The position numbers were made by a program, and so were the translations under genes. This document shows, piece by piece, positions 24,465 to 33,129 of a stretch of 64,000 nucleotides of DNA. The notes under the pieces were generated by a model, which ran no database searches, had not been told where the DNA came from, and was given only the letters and a program-made list of their open reading frames with translations. This DNA is from Rhizobium sullae (lineage in GTDB: Bacteria; Pseudomonadota; Alphaproteobacteria; Rhizobiales; Rhizobiaceae), in NCBI RefSeq assembly GCF_025200715.1, contig NZ_CP104143.1, forward strand, positions 806,001-870,000, given 5' to 3'. Numbering within the stretch: position 1 is the first letter of the stretch; every line of letters starts with the position of its first letter.

Positions 24465-24545
24465 GCGGCCCCCTCATCCGGCTGCCGCCACCTTCTCCCC
24501 GACGGGAGAAGGGATGTGCCGCGCTGCGTCTTGCTCCAAAGACCC
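24465..24545. repeat. RIME-like intergenic palindromic repeat
   Basis: The gap between iolE and iolB starts with CCCCCTCATCCGGCTGCCG and contains CCTTCTCCC-CGAC-GGGAGAAGG (24491-24512), a perfect nine-base stem. This layout resembles the mosaic intergenic repeats common in Rhizobiaceae genomes. It could form a stem in the iol mRNA, lowering or stabilising iolB relative to the upstream genes. Confidence 0.55.
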
Positions 24546-24558
24546 GGTAGGTCTCCCG

Positions 24559-25476
24559 TTACCCCTTGGGAAAACCTTCCGTTTCCACCGTGTAACCCGC
24601 AGCCGTCATGACGCGCATCAATTCAGCATGGCCGATCTCGGCCATCTTCTGCGGGGGCGCTTTACGCGGGTCCTGTTCGGCCTCGACCACGAACCAGCCT
24701 TCATAGCCGTAATCGGCGAGCCGCTGGACGATGGCGCCGAAATCGAGCGAGCCGTCGCCAGGCACGGTGAAGGCGCCAAGCGCCACCGCGTCGAGGAAGG
24801 ACTGCCGGCTGCGGTCCAGTCCATCCACGACAGGTCTGCGGATGTCTTTGACGTGAACATGGTTGATACGGGCGTGGTGGTTGTCGACAGCGCGCAGCAC
24901 GTCGCCGCCGGCAAAGGCCAGATGCCCGGCATCGAGCAGCAGCGGAATGCCTTCGCCGGAATTGTGCATGAAGGCGTCGAGCTCCGGCTCGGTTTCGACC
25001 ACGGCGGCCATGTGATGGTGATAGGAGAGCGGCATGCCCTGGTCGGCACACCATTCCCCGAACTCGGTGACGCGGCGCGCATAGGCCTTCATCTCGTCAT
25101 CGGAGAGGCGCGGCTTGGTCGCGAGTGGCTTGGAGCGGTCGCCCTGTATGGAGCGGCCGACCTCGCCATAGACGATGCAGGGCGCATTGACCGCCTTGAA
25201 CAACTCGATCATCGGGGTGATGCGGTCTTTGTTCGCGGCAAGTTCCTCGTCGACTAGCGTGCCTGAGAACCAGCCGCCACACAGCGTCACGTCGGCGGCG
25301 CGCAGGATGGGCAGCATTACCTGCGGGTCTTCGGGGAAACGGCGGCCCTTTTCCATGCCGGTAAAGCCCGCGCTGCGCGACTGCCGCAGGCATTCCTCGA
25401 GGGACACATCGTCGCTGAGCTCAGGAAGATCGTCGTTCCACCAGGCGATGGGCGACATGCCAAGTTTGGCCTTCAT
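24559..25476 (-). CDS. iolE: Myo-inosose-2 dehydratase
   Basis: A 305-residue TIM-barrel (AP endonuclease 2-like) protein. Its opening MKAKLGMSPIAWWNDDLPEL is characteristic of IolE, and LLLDAGHLAFAGGD plus INHVHVKD provide metal ligands. It dehydrates 2-keto-myo-inositol to 3D-trihydroxycyclohexane-1,2-dione. ATG 25476 has AAGGAG seven bases upstream; the frame opens further to 25497 without a ribosome site. It sits 67 bases after iolD. Confidence 0.95.
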   Translation of the reverse strand: MKAKLGMSPIAWWNDDLPELSDDVSLEECLRQSRSAGFTGMEKGRRFPEDPQVMLPILRAADVTLCGGWFSGTLVDEELAANKDRITPMIELFKAVNAPCIVYGEVGRSIQGDRSKPLATKPRLSDDEMKAYARRVTEFGEWCADQGMPLSYHHHMAAVVETEPELDAFMHNSGEGIPLLLDAGHLAFAGGDVLRAVDNHHARINHVHVKDIRRPVVDGLDRSRQSFLDAVALGAFTVPGDGSLDFGAIVQRLADYGYEGWFVVEAEQDPRKAPPQKMAEIGHAELMRVMTAAGYTVETEGFPKG

Positions 25477-25543
25477 CAATAGTCTCCTTAAAGGCATTGT
25501 TGGAAGAGCGGGACCGCTCTTCCGGTAAAATGGCAGCAGCCGA

Positions 25544-27394
25544 TCAGCCGACGCGCTGGGCGGCGCGTGCCTTTACGTAAGCCGCATGCGCCTTGTTGAC
25601 CTGTTGGCGGGGGCTCACTTCCGGCACTGCGACATCCCACCAGTGGCCGCCGGCTTCCGTCGTGATCAGCGGGTCGGTGTCGATGACGAAGACCGAGGTG
25701 CCCTCGTTATTCTTCGAATCGGCAATCGCCTTTTCCAGTTCGGCAATCGAGGAAACTTTGACCGCGATGGCGCCCATGCTCTCGGCATGCGCCCGGAAGT
25801 CGATTTCCGGCATCACTTCGTGATAGGAGTCCTTCAGCAGGTTGTTGAAGTTCGCGCCGCCCGTTTCCATCTGCAGGCGGTTGATGCAGCCGTAGCCGCG
25901 GTTGTCGAGCAGAACGATATTCACCTTGATGCCCATCATCACCGAGGTCGCAAGCTCGGAGTTGAGCATCATGTAGGAGCCGTCGCCGACCAGAACGAAG
26001 ACCTCTTTGTCCGGGTTCGCCATCTTCGCACCGAGGCCGCCGGCGATTTCGTAACCCATGCAGGAAAAGCCGTATTCCATATGGTAGCTGCCGGGGGCTG
26101 TGGCTGGCCACAGCTTGTGCATCTCGCCCGGCAGGCCGCCTGCCGCACAAAGGCCGATCGCCTTTTCCAGGTCGATCGAGCGCGTCACCGCGCCGATAAC
26201 CTGCGCATCCGAGGGCAGGGCGGCATTGGTGGAAGCCATCGCCTTGTTGGCTGCATCCATCCAGACGTTCTTTTCCTTCGTCGCCTTTTCCGCAAGTGCT
26301 GCCGGCGCCTTCCAGCCGCCAAGCCCCTTCGACAGCGCCTTCAGGCCCTCGCGGGCGTCGGTGACCAGCGGCTGACCGTTATGTTTATAGGCATCGTAGG
26401 CGGCGATGTTGAGGCCCAGGATCTTCAGCTTGTCGTTCTTGAATAGCGCCCAGGAGCCGGTGGTGAAGTCCTGGCAGCGGGTGCCGACGGCGATGATGAG
26501 ATCGGTTTCCTCTGCCATGGCGTTGGCAGCCGACGTGCCGGTGACGCCGACGGAGCCGAGCGCCAGCGGGTGGCGCTCGTCGATCGACGATTTGCCGGCC
26601 TGGCTGACGGCGACAGGAATGCCGTGCGCCTCGGCGAAGGCTGTCAGTTCCTTCGTCGCCTGTGAGTAGAGCACGCCGCCGCCGGCAATGATCACCGGTT
26701 TTTCGGCCGACTTGACGAGCGCGATCGCGGAAGCGAGCTCATCGGTGTCCGGATGCGGACGGCGGATCGTCCAGACTTTTTCTTCGAAGAGGCTCTCCGG
26801 ATAATCGAAGGCTTCCGCCTGGACGTCCTGGCAGAGCGAGAGCGTCACCGGGCCGCAGTCGAGCGGATCGGTCAGCACCTGCATGGCACGCTTGAGCGCC
26901 GTGATGATCTGCTCGGGGCGGGTAATGCGGTCGAAATAGCGCGAGACCGGGCGGAAGGCGTCGTTGGCCGAAACCGTGCCGTCGCCCCAATCCTCGATCT
27001 GCTGCAGCACCGGATCGGGCGCGCGGTTGGCGAAGATGTCGCCGGGCAGGAAGAGCACCGGTATGCGGTTGACATGCGCGACGCCGGCTGCCGTCACCAT
27101 GTTCAAGGCGCCGGGGCCAATCGAGCTCGTGCAGGCCATAAAGCGTTGGCGGAAGCTCGCCTTGGCATAGGCGATCGCCGCATGCGCCATGCCCTGTTCG
27201 TTATGTGCGCGATAGGTCGGCAGCTCGCCGCGCACCTGATAGAGAGCTTCGCCCATGCCGGCGACATTGCCGTGGCCAAAGATCGCCCAGACGCCGCCGA
27301 AGATCGGTACCTTCCTGCCGTCGATCACGGTCATCTGCTTCTTTAGGAAATGCGCAACACCCTGCGCCATCGTCAATCGGATTGTCTTGCCCAT
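25544..27394 (-). CDS. iolD: 3D-(3,5/4)-trihydroxycyclohexane-1,2-dione hydrolase
   Basis: A 616-residue thiamine-diphosphate enzyme. The N-terminal PYR domain includes FGHGNVAGMGEAL and the glutamate region of THEQGMAHAAIAYAK-type (here AHNEQGMAHAAIAYAK). The central domain contains KPVIIAGGGVLYSQA, and the C-terminal PP domain has the ThDP motif LVGDGSYMMLNSELATSV. It opens the ring of the dione to 5-deoxy-glucuronate. GGGAGG precedes the ATG. It lies 24 bases after the iolC stop. Confidence 0.95.
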   Translation of the reverse strand: MGKTIRLTMAQGVAHFLKKQMTVIDGRKVPIFGGVWAIFGHGNVAGMGEALYQVRGELPTYRAHNEQGMAHAAIAYAKASFRQRFMACTSSIGPGALNMVTAAGVAHVNRIPVLFLPGDIFANRAPDPVLQQIEDWGDGTVSANDAFRPVSRYFDRITRPEQIITALKRAMQVLTDPLDCGPVTLSLCQDVQAEAFDYPESLFEEKVWTIRRPHPDTDELASAIALVKSAEKPVIIAGGGVLYSQATKELTAFAEAHGIPVAVSQAGKSSIDERHPLALGSVGVTGTSAANAMAEETDLIIAVGTRCQDFTTGSWALFKNDKLKILGLNIAAYDAYKHNGQPLVTDAREGLKALSKGLGGWKAPAALAEKATKEKNVWMDAANKAMASTNAALPSDAQVIGAVTRSIDLEKAIGLCAAGGLPGEMHKLWPATAPGSYHMEYGFSCMGYEIAGGLGAKMANPDKEVFVLVGDGSYMMLNSELATSVMMGIKVNIVLLDNRGYGCINRLQMETGGANFNNLLKDSYHEVMPEIDFRAHAESMGAIAVKVSSIAELEKAIADSKNNEGTSVFVIDTDPLITTEAGGHWWDVAVPEVSPRQQVNKAHAAYVKARAAQRVG

Positions 27395-27418
27395 CGGGCA
27401 CCTCCCAAATGCTCTTAA

Positions 27419-29353
27419 TTAATGCAGCCCGCGGGTTTTCAACCAGGCCTCGGTCAGTCGGCGGAAGCGTCCGGCCATATCGGCGATCGCTTCCTCATCA
27501 TTCATGTTGCCGGAGAGCCAGGCGCGCGCCGCGTCGGCAAAAATGGTGCGGCCGACGGCAAAACCCTTGACGGAGGGCGCGGCGAGCGTGGCCTCGAAGC
27601 CTTTCACGAGCTCTTCGGCGGGCGCCTCCAGCCCCAGCAGCACGATACCGCGGCACCACGGATCGTTCTTGGCGATCACGGCCTCGATCTTCTTCCAGGC
27701 AGCTGTCGAAGCCTGCGGCTCCAGCTTCCACCAGTCGGGTTTGATACCGCGCGCGTAAAGCTCTTCCATGGCAGTCGAGATCGTGCCGTCGGTCAGTGGT
27801 CCGTTCTTGCTGGCAATGATTTCGACCAGCAGTTCGCGGCCCACCTTGCGCGCCGCCTCGAAGAGTGTGCGCAGCTTCTCCTGCTGCTCGCTCTTCAGAT
27901 CGGCCGGATCGTCCGGATGATAGAAGCAGAGGCACTTGATACAGTGGTCGAGCGGCCATTCGACGAGTTGCGAGCCGATGTCCTGGCTAAACTCGAAGCG
28001 CAAAGGCTTTGAACCCGGCAATTCGACGGGCCGTCCGATCCAGGAGAAGTTTTTGGCCGCCGCATCGAAGAAGGCATCGCGGCCGAACCGTTCGTCGATC
28101 AGCATGCCATAACCATCGCGGCCATCGGCAACGCGTGCCGCCGCCTCGACGGCCAACCGCTTGAAGGCGACGATCTTCTTGTAGTCGATACCCAGCTCGT
28201 CGCAGACGCTGGTGAGTTGCGATCGATGGTCGATGGCGAGCGCCATCAGCAACGGAATGTTGCCCTTGCGCGTCGATGCCCAGTGGATGTGGTTGATCGC
28301 CTCGTCCTTGCGCAGCGCCCGATGCTCGCTGCCGTTCTTCAAAAAGAAGTCGAGCTCCGCCCAGGTCGGATATTCCGGTGAGCAGAGCAGGCGGGAGACG
28401 GCGAAGGCCCCACAGGCATTGGCCCAGGTCGCGCAGGTCTTCAGCGGTTCGTCCTTCAGCCAGCCGCGCAGGAAGCCGGACATGAAGGCGTCGCCGGCGC
28501 CGAGCACGTTGAAGACCTCAATCGGGAAGCCCTGGCCGATGATGCCCGCTTCCAGATCGTCGGCAATCGGCCCATCGTAGACGATGCAGCCCATCGCGCC
28601 GCGCTTCAGCACGATCGTTGCCGCGGAAAGGCGGCGGATCTCCTTCAGTGCTCCAAGCACGTCGTCCGCGCCGGAAGCAATCAGGATTTCTTCTTCCGTG
28701 CCGACGATGAGATCGCAATCCGGCAGCGTCTCTTTCATTTTGGAAGAGACGCGGTCGGACTTCACATAGCGCTCGAAGCCTTCGGCATGGCCGGCAAGCC
28801 CCCAGAGATTCGGCCGGTAGTCGATGTCGAAGATCACCTTGCGCCCATTCGCCTTGGCAATACGGATCGCCTTGCGCTGCGCGGCCTCCGTATTCGGGCG
28901 GGAAAAATGCGTGCCGGACACGAGAACCGCGTGCGACGACTTGATGAAGTCCTCGTCAATATCGTCTTCGTCGAGCGCCATGTCGGCGCAGTCCGAACGA
29001 TAGAAGATCATCGGTGAAACGCCTTCGCCTTCCACCGCAAGCAGCACGAGCGCCGTCAGCCGTTCCTTGTCGGTCTTGATGCCCTTGGTCGCAACACCTT
29101 CGCGCGCCGACTGCTCGATGATGAAACGGCCCATCTGCTCATTGCCGACGCGGGTGATCAGGCCGGACTTGAGGCCGAGGCGAGCTGTGCCGATCGCGAT
29201 ATTGGCCGGGCAGCCGCCGACGGATTTGGCGAAAGAGCCGATGTCCTCCAGCCGTGAGCCGATCTGTTGGCCATAGAGATCGACGGACGAGCGGCCGATG
29301 GTGATCACATCAAGAGACGGCTCGGGCCGCGGACCCGGATTCGGTTGTGCCAT
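27419..29353 (-). CDS. iolC: Bifunctional 5-dehydro-2-deoxygluconokinase / DUF2090 aldolase-like fusion
   Basis: A 644-residue two-domain protein. Residues 10-330 are a PfkB sugar kinase: DVITIGRSSVDLYGQQIG, GGCPANIAIG, and the catalytic FNVLGAGDAFMSGFLRG with its GAGD aspartate. Residues 340-644 are DUF2090, related to TIM-barrel aldolases and thought to cleave 5-dehydro-2-deoxy-6-phosphogluconate, replacing IolJ. This length is usual for rhizobial IolC, while Bacillus IolC is the kinase alone. GGGAGGACATC precedes the ATG. It heads the operon, 53 bases downstream of the promoter proposed below. Confidence 0.93.
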   Translation of the reverse strand: MAQPNPGPRPEPSLDVITIGRSSVDLYGQQIGSRLEDIGSFAKSVGGCPANIAIGTARLGLKSGLITRVGNEQMGRFIIEQSAREGVATKGIKTDKERLTALVLLAVEGEGVSPMIFYRSDCADMALDEDDIDEDFIKSSHAVLVSGTHFSRPNTEAAQRKAIRIAKANGRKVIFDIDYRPNLWGLAGHAEGFERYVKSDRVSSKMKETLPDCDLIVGTEEEILIASGADDVLGALKEIRRLSAATIVLKRGAMGCIVYDGPIADDLEAGIIGQGFPIEVFNVLGAGDAFMSGFLRGWLKDEPLKTCATWANACGAFAVSRLLCSPEYPTWAELDFFLKNGSEHRALRKDEAINHIHWASTRKGNIPLLMALAIDHRSQLTSVCDELGIDYKKIVAFKRLAVEAAARVADGRDGYGMLIDERFGRDAFFDAAAKNFSWIGRPVELPGSKPLRFEFSQDIGSQLVEWPLDHCIKCLCFYHPDDPADLKSEQQEKLRTLFEAARKVGRELLVEIIASKNGPLTDGTISTAMEELYARGIKPDWWKLEPQASTAAWKKIEAVIAKNDPWCRGIVLLGLEAPAEELVKGFEATLAAPSVKGFAVGRTIFADAARAWLSGNMNDEEAIADMAGRFRRLTEAWLKTRGLH

Positions 29354-29406
29354 GATGTCCTCCCGCTGGATTCGTGCAGGGCATTGCCGCCTGCAAATTT
29401 TGAATA

Positions 29407-29435
29407 ATGAAACATTAGTTCCGTATTTTTGTCAA
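29407..29435 (-). promoter_or_regulatory. Putative promoter of the iolCDEB operon
   Basis: On the minus strand TTGACA (29435-29430) and TTTCAT (29412-29407) are separated by 17 bases, giving a sigma-70 type promoter with a perfect -35 and a weak -10. Transcription would start close to 29400, about 45 bases before the iolC ATG. Both elements are touched by the operator copies listed separately. Confidence 0.5.
29409..29422. promoter_or_regulatory. Putative IolR operator O2 over the iolC promoter
   Basis: GAAACATTAGTTCC matches the GGAA-N6-TTCC operator in seven of eight positions. It covers the -10 and part of the spacer of the proposed iolC promoter, an ideal position for repression. Confidence 0.5.
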
Positions 29436-29438
29436 TTC

Positions 29439-29452
29439 GGAATGTTTATTCC
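29439..29452. promoter_or_regulatory. Putative IolR operator O1, perfect GGAA-N6-TTCC
   Basis: GGAATGTTTATTCC is an exact match to the palindrome reported for the RpiR-type IolR of Sinorhizobium. It starts exactly 30 bases from O2, about three helical turns, lies three bases from the -35 element, and overlaps the stop codon of the regulator gene. Confidence 0.6.
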
Positions 29453-30321
29453 ATTTTCTCTTTTGAGGTTTTCGGGTGGTGAAACTTGCGTCGGCGCTCG
29501 GCGATCGCCACAGGCAGCGCCATCGCCAGCGCCATGGAGGCGGAAAGCGAGCGGAAGCCGGCAAAGTCAGCTTCGGCAACTTCGAACCAGCAGGCAGCGC
29601 AGGCCGCAAGCGGCGAGAAAGCCGAATCGGTGATCGCGACGACCGGCACGCCGCGATCAGCCAGCCCTTCGGCCTGACTGAGGCTATCGGCAGCATAAGG
29701 TGAGAAGCTGGCCGCGATTGCCGCATCCTTCGGCGTTGCGAACTGTACCATCTCCGGATCGACCCCGTTCGGTGAGGCCACGATCTGGTGGCGGATGCCG
29801 AGTTTCGAAAAGGCATAGGTCATATGCGCCGTCAGCGGGTAGGAGCGGCGTTTCGCTATAAGATATATGGTATCCGCCGCAGCCAAGATGTCGACGGCCC
29901 GGGTGAATGTTTCCGTCCCGACCGTCGCCGCCATGCGGTTGATGGACTGGGTGGCCGCGGCGATGAACCCTGAAAGCAGATTGGCGTCCTCGCCGGCGCC
30001 GCCGGATTGCTCCAGCGTGGCGAGGCGCTCCTCATAGCTCAGCGTCCTGTCGCGCAGCCGCTCGCGGAAAATGCTCTGGAGATCGGAGAAGCCCTCATAG
30101 CCGAGGTGATGCGCAAGTCGCACCAGCGTCGACGGCTGAACATCCGAAGCAGCAGCAATGCTTGCCGTTGTGCCGAAGGCGATCTCGTCGGGATGGCTGA
30201 GCGCAAAGGCAGCGACCTGCGCCAGCCGCTTCGGCATGCTTGCCTTGCGCTCGATGATCGTGCTGCGCAGGCTTTCGAAATCGCGGGGCACGCGCACGAA
30301 TCTCTTGGGGTCGTTATCCAT
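29446..30321 (-). CDS. iolR: MurR/RpiR-type transcriptional regulator of inositol catabolism (IolR)
   Basis: A 291-residue regulator. Residues 15-95 form the RpiR-type HTH (MPKRLAQVAAFALSHPDEIAFGTTASIAAASDVQPSTLVRLAHHLGY in outline), and residues 130-260 a SIS sugar-phosphate-binding domain (ADTIYLIAKRRSYPLTAHM). It lies directly upstream of iolC. The symbol comes from position and operator sites; Bacillus IolR is a DeoR protein of different fold. It likely represses iolCDEB and itself until an inositol intermediate, probably the kinase product, binds the SIS domain. Confidence 0.85.
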   Translation of the reverse strand: MDNDPKRFVRVPRDFESLRSTIIERKASMPKRLAQVAAFALSHPDEIAFGTTASIAAASDVQPSTLVRLAHHLGYEGFSDLQSIFRERLRDRTLSYEERLATLEQSGGAGEDANLLSGFIAAATQSINRMAATVGTETFTRAVDILAAADTIYLIAKRRSYPLTAHMTYAFSKLGIRHQIVASPNGVDPEMVQFATPKDAAIAASFSPYAADSLSQAEGLADRGVPVVAITDSAFSPLAACAACWFEVAEADFAGFRSLSASMALAMALPVAIAERRRKFHHPKTSKEKME

Positions 30322-30339
30322 GCAGGCGGTCCAGAAGAT

Positions 30340-30353
30340 GAAACAAATATTCC
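30340..30353. promoter_or_regulatory. Putative IolR operator upstream of iolR
   Basis: GAAACAAATATTCC matches GGAA-N6-TTCC in seven of eight positions, 19 bases upstream of the iolR start. It suggests autoregulation. Confidence 0.45.
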
Positions 30354-30481
30354 ATATTCAAAAGCATAAATGATTTCGCTTTTCGATCCTAACTGTTTTT
30401 AATCCCGTGGAATTGAAGGGTTTTGAACAGTGTTCGGCGTTGCCTGGCGCAGATGACGCAGCCATGCCGGCTTGTCAAAAC

Positions 30482-30495
30482 GGTCCAAATATTCC
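30482..30495. promoter_or_regulatory. Putative IolR operator upstream of the Gfo/Idh gene
   Basis: GGTCCAAATATTCC fits the palindrome in six of eight positions and shares the CAAATA spacer with the site upstream of iolR. It lies 35 bases before the dehydrogenase start. A perfect small palindrome GAACAGTGTTC (30425-30435) lies further upstream. Confidence 0.35.
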
Positions 30496-30529
30496 AAAAA
30501 TCGCCACGGACATGGAGGAGGTGGTGGAA

Positions 30530-31645
30530 ATGAAGCCAATTGGCATCGGTTTGATCGGCACCGGTTATATGGGCAAGTGCCACGCGCTGGCCTGGAATGC
30601 GGTGAAAACTGTCTTCGGTGATGTCGAGCGCCCAAGGCTCGTGCACCTCGCCGAAGCCAATGCGGACCTCGCAAAATCGCGCGCCGCCGAATTCGGGTTC
30701 GAAAAGGCGGCGGCCGATTGGAAAGCGCTGATTGCCGATCCGGAGGTCGACGTCGTCTCCGTTACTACACCGAACCAGTTCCATGCCGAAATGGCGATTG
30801 CGGCGCTCGAAGCCGTAAAGCATGTCTGGTGCGAAAAGCCGATGGCGCCCGCTTTTGCCGAAGCCGAGCAGATGCTGAAAGCGGCAAAGGCCTCCGGCAA
30901 AGTCGCCGTGCTCGGCTACAATTATATCCAGAACCCGGTGATGCGGCACATCAAGACGCTGATCGGCGAGGGCGCGATCGGCACCGTCAACCACATCCGC
31001 GTTGAGATGGACGAGGATTTCATGGCCGACCCGGACGGCGTCTTCTATTGGAAGAGCGAACTGTCTTCCGGTTACGGCGCGCTTGACGATTTCGCCGTGC
31101 ATCCGCTGTCGCTGCTCTGGTATCTTTTTGGCCACGTCGAGGCCGTCATTACAGATATGGTGAAGCCTTATGCCGACCGCCCCACGAAGGAGGGAGGTCG
31201 CCGTGCTGTCGAGAATCACGATGGCGCGAACGTTCTGATGCGACTTGGCGGCGGCATTTCCGCCGTGTTGATGGCAAACCGTGCCGCCTGGGGCCGCAAG
31301 GGCCGCATCGCACTGCAGATATTCGGCTCGAAAGGCTCAATCGCATACGATCAGGAACGCATGAACGAATTCGAGCTCTACCAGGCCGAAGGCCGTGGCA
31401 CGGAGCAGGGTTTCCGCAAGATCCTCGCGGCGCCCGCACACCAGCCCTACGACCGCTTCATTCCCGCACCCGGCCATGGCCTCGGCTTCAACGACCTGAA
31501 GATCATCGAATGCCGCGAACTGATCCGCGCCATTTCCGGCGCCCCGTCGTCCTTGGTGACATTCGAAGACGGTCTCAGGATAGAGAAGTCTGTTCACGCC
31601 ATGGCACAGTCGTTCCACGAGCGCCGCTGGATCGAGATCGGCTGA
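30530..31645 (+). CDS. Gfo/Idh/MocA family oxidoreductase, probably inositol-related
   Basis: A 371-residue NAD(P)-dependent dehydrogenase. The Rossmann fold opens the protein (IGIGLIGTGYMGKCHALAW), and VWCEKPMAPAF carries the EKP catalytic lysine motif. The C-terminal GFO domain contains GALDDFAVHPLSLLWYLFG with the conserved Asp-His. Position, divergent from iolR and preceded by an operator-like site, suggests an inositol isomer or inosose as substrate; sequence alone does not prove it. ATG 30530 follows GGAGGAGG; an in-frame start at 30512 is possible. Confidence 0.85.
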   Translation: MKPIGIGLIGTGYMGKCHALAWNAVKTVFGDVERPRLVHLAEANADLAKSRAAEFGFEKAAADWKALIADPEVDVVSVTTPNQFHAEMAIAALEAVKHVWCEKPMAPAFAEAEQMLKAAKASGKVAVLGYNYIQNPVMRHIKTLIGEGAIGTVNHIRVEMDEDFMADPDGVFYWKSELSSGYGALDDFAVHPLSLLWYLFGHVEAVITDMVKPYADRPTKEGGRRAVENHDGANVLMRLGGGISAVLMANRAAWGRKGRIALQIFGSKGSIAYDQERMNEFELYQAEGRGTEQGFRKILAAPAHQPYDRFIPAPGHGLGFNDLKIIECRELIRAISGAPSSLVTFEDGLRIEKSVHAMAQSFHERRWIEIG

Positions 31646-31733
31646 CGGGCAAGATCGGCTTCCTGTTGACGGCGCCAGGGGCGGGGGGTACCTCTCGCCT
31701 TTATATAATGACGCTGCTTCTGGGAGTGGGATC

Positions 31734-32951
31734 GTGACGGACAGACTGGTAATCATCGGCGCGGGGCAGGCTGGTTTCGCGATGGCCGCAAAGCTGCGCG
31801 CGCTACAGGACACCCGGCCGATCACAATCATCGGCGCCGAGGACGTTCTGCCCTACCAGCGTCCGCCCCTTTCGAAGAAATATTTGCTCGGCGAGATGAC
31901 CTTCGATCGCCTGCTGTTCCGCCCGGAACACTGGTATCCGGACAACAATGTCGAAATCCGTCTCGCGACCTGGGTCGAGCAGATCGATCGCGACAAGAAG
32001 CAGGTGGCGCTGCAGGATGGCTCGATTCTTGACTACGGCACGCTGGCGCTGACCACGGGTTCGACGCCGCGCAAGCTGCCGGCAGCCGTCGGCGGCGACC
32101 TTAACGGCGTCTATGTCGCCCGCGACAAGCGCGATGCGGACCTTCTGGCCGACGAGATGCGCCCCGGCCGGCGCGTCCTTATTATAGGCGGCGGCTATAT
32201 CGGTCTCGAGGCGGCAGCCGTCGCGCGCCATCGCGGCCTCGAAGTGACCGTCATCGAAATGGCCGACCGCATCTTGCAGCGTGTCGCCGCCAAGGAGACG
32301 GCCGACATCATCCGCGCGATCCACGAGAGCCATGACGTGGTGATCCGCGAAAAGACCGGGCTCAAGCGTCTCGTCGGCAGGGACGGACATGTTTGCGGCG
32401 CCGAGCTCTCCGACGACTCAGTGATCGACATTGACTTCGTCATCGTCGGCATTGGCGTCGTGCCGAACGACCAGTTGGCCAAGGAAGCCGGCCTCGACGT
32501 TGCGAACGGCATCCTCGTCGACGAATTCGCCCGCACCTCGGACCCTTCGATCTTTGCCGCCGGCGATTGCGCCGTGCAGCCCTGGCACGATGGGCAGATA
32601 AGGCTCGAATCGGTGCAGAACGCCGTCGACCAGGCCGACGCCGCCGCCGCGGTCATCGCCGGCGGTCATGTGCCCTATGAGCCGAAGCCGTGGTTCTGGT
32701 CCGATCAGTATGACGTGAAGCTGCAGATCGCCGGCTTCAACCTCGGCTACGACGAAACCCTCCTTCGCCCCGGCGCCCGCGAAGGCGCCCATTCCATCTG
32801 GTATTTCCGGAACGGCCAGTTCATCGCCGTCGACGCGATCAACGACGCGAAAGCCTATGTGACGGGCAAGAAGCTGCTGGAATCGGGAATCAATCCCGAC
32901 AAGGCCGTGCTGGCGGACGCCGCCGCCGATCTTAAGCAGTTGCTGGTCTGA
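31734..32951 (+). CDS. FAD-dependent NAD(P)H:ferredoxin/rubredoxin reductase-like protein
   Basis: A 405-residue flavoprotein of the class that reduces 2Fe-2S ferredoxins of oxygenase systems (ThcD/rhodocoxin reductase-like). FAD-binding GAGQAGFAMA opens the protein; YQRPPLSKKYL is the family hallmark. The second dinucleotide fold is GGGYIGLEAAA and the FAD motif IFAAGDCAVQP follows; residues 320-405 form the Reductase_C domain. GTG 31734 has GGGAG upstream. No oxygenase or ferredoxin gene is nearby, so its partner is unknown. It is 88 bases after the Gfo/Idh gene but I see no link to inositol. Confidence 0.88.
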   Translation: MTDRLVIIGAGQAGFAMAAKLRALQDTRPITIIGAEDVLPYQRPPLSKKYLLGEMTFDRLLFRPEHWYPDNNVEIRLATWVEQIDRDKKQVALQDGSILDYGTLALTTGSTPRKLPAAVGGDLNGVYVARDKRDADLLADEMRPGRRVLIIGGGYIGLEAAAVARHRGLEVTVIEMADRILQRVAAKETADIIRAIHESHDVVIREKTGLKRLVGRDGHVCGAELSDDSVIDIDFVIVGIGVVPNDQLAKEAGLDVANGILVDEFARTSDPSIFAAGDCAVQPWHDGQIRLESVQNAVDQADAAAAVIAGGHVPYEPKPWFWSDQYDVKLQIAGFNLGYDETLLRPGAREGAHSIWYFRNGQFIAVDAINDAKAYVTGKKLLESGINPDKAVLADAAADLKQLLV

Positions 32952-32994
32952 GATCGCAGCATCGTTTTCTCTCGGGCGGAAGCCGAAAAAGCGC

Positions 32995-33023
32995 TTGCTT
33001 CACCTGTCGAATGACTCTATCAG
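32995..33023 (+). promoter_or_regulatory. Putative tRNA-Ser promoter
   Basis: TTGCTT (32995-33000) and TATCAG (33018-33023) with a 17-base spacer lie ten bases before the tRNA 5' end, a normal distance for a stable-RNA promoter. Confidence 0.45.
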
Positions 33024-33033
33024 GGCTCCCACC

Positions 33034-33124
33034 GGAGAGGTGGCCGAGTGGTCGAAGGCGCTCCCCTGCTAAGGGAGTATACGTCAAAAGCGTATCGAGG
33101 GTTCGAATCCCTTCCTCTCCGCCA
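33034..33124 (+). tRNA. tRNA-Ser (anticodon GCU)
   Basis: GGAGAGG at the 5' end pairs with CCTCTCC at 33114-33120. The anticodon stem CTCCC/GGGAG encloses CTGCTAA with anticodon GCT at 33068-33070. There is a long variable arm, as expected of a class II serine tRNA, then the TTCGAAT T-loop, discriminator G at 33121 and an encoded CCA at 33122-33124. It reads AGC/AGU. Confidence 0.97.
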
Positions 33125-33129
33125 CCACC

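Noticed and set aside
31704..31709. Perfect TATAAT before the flavoprotein gene
   Set aside because: No -35 at a workable distance; the nearest TTGACG lies 32 bases upstream.
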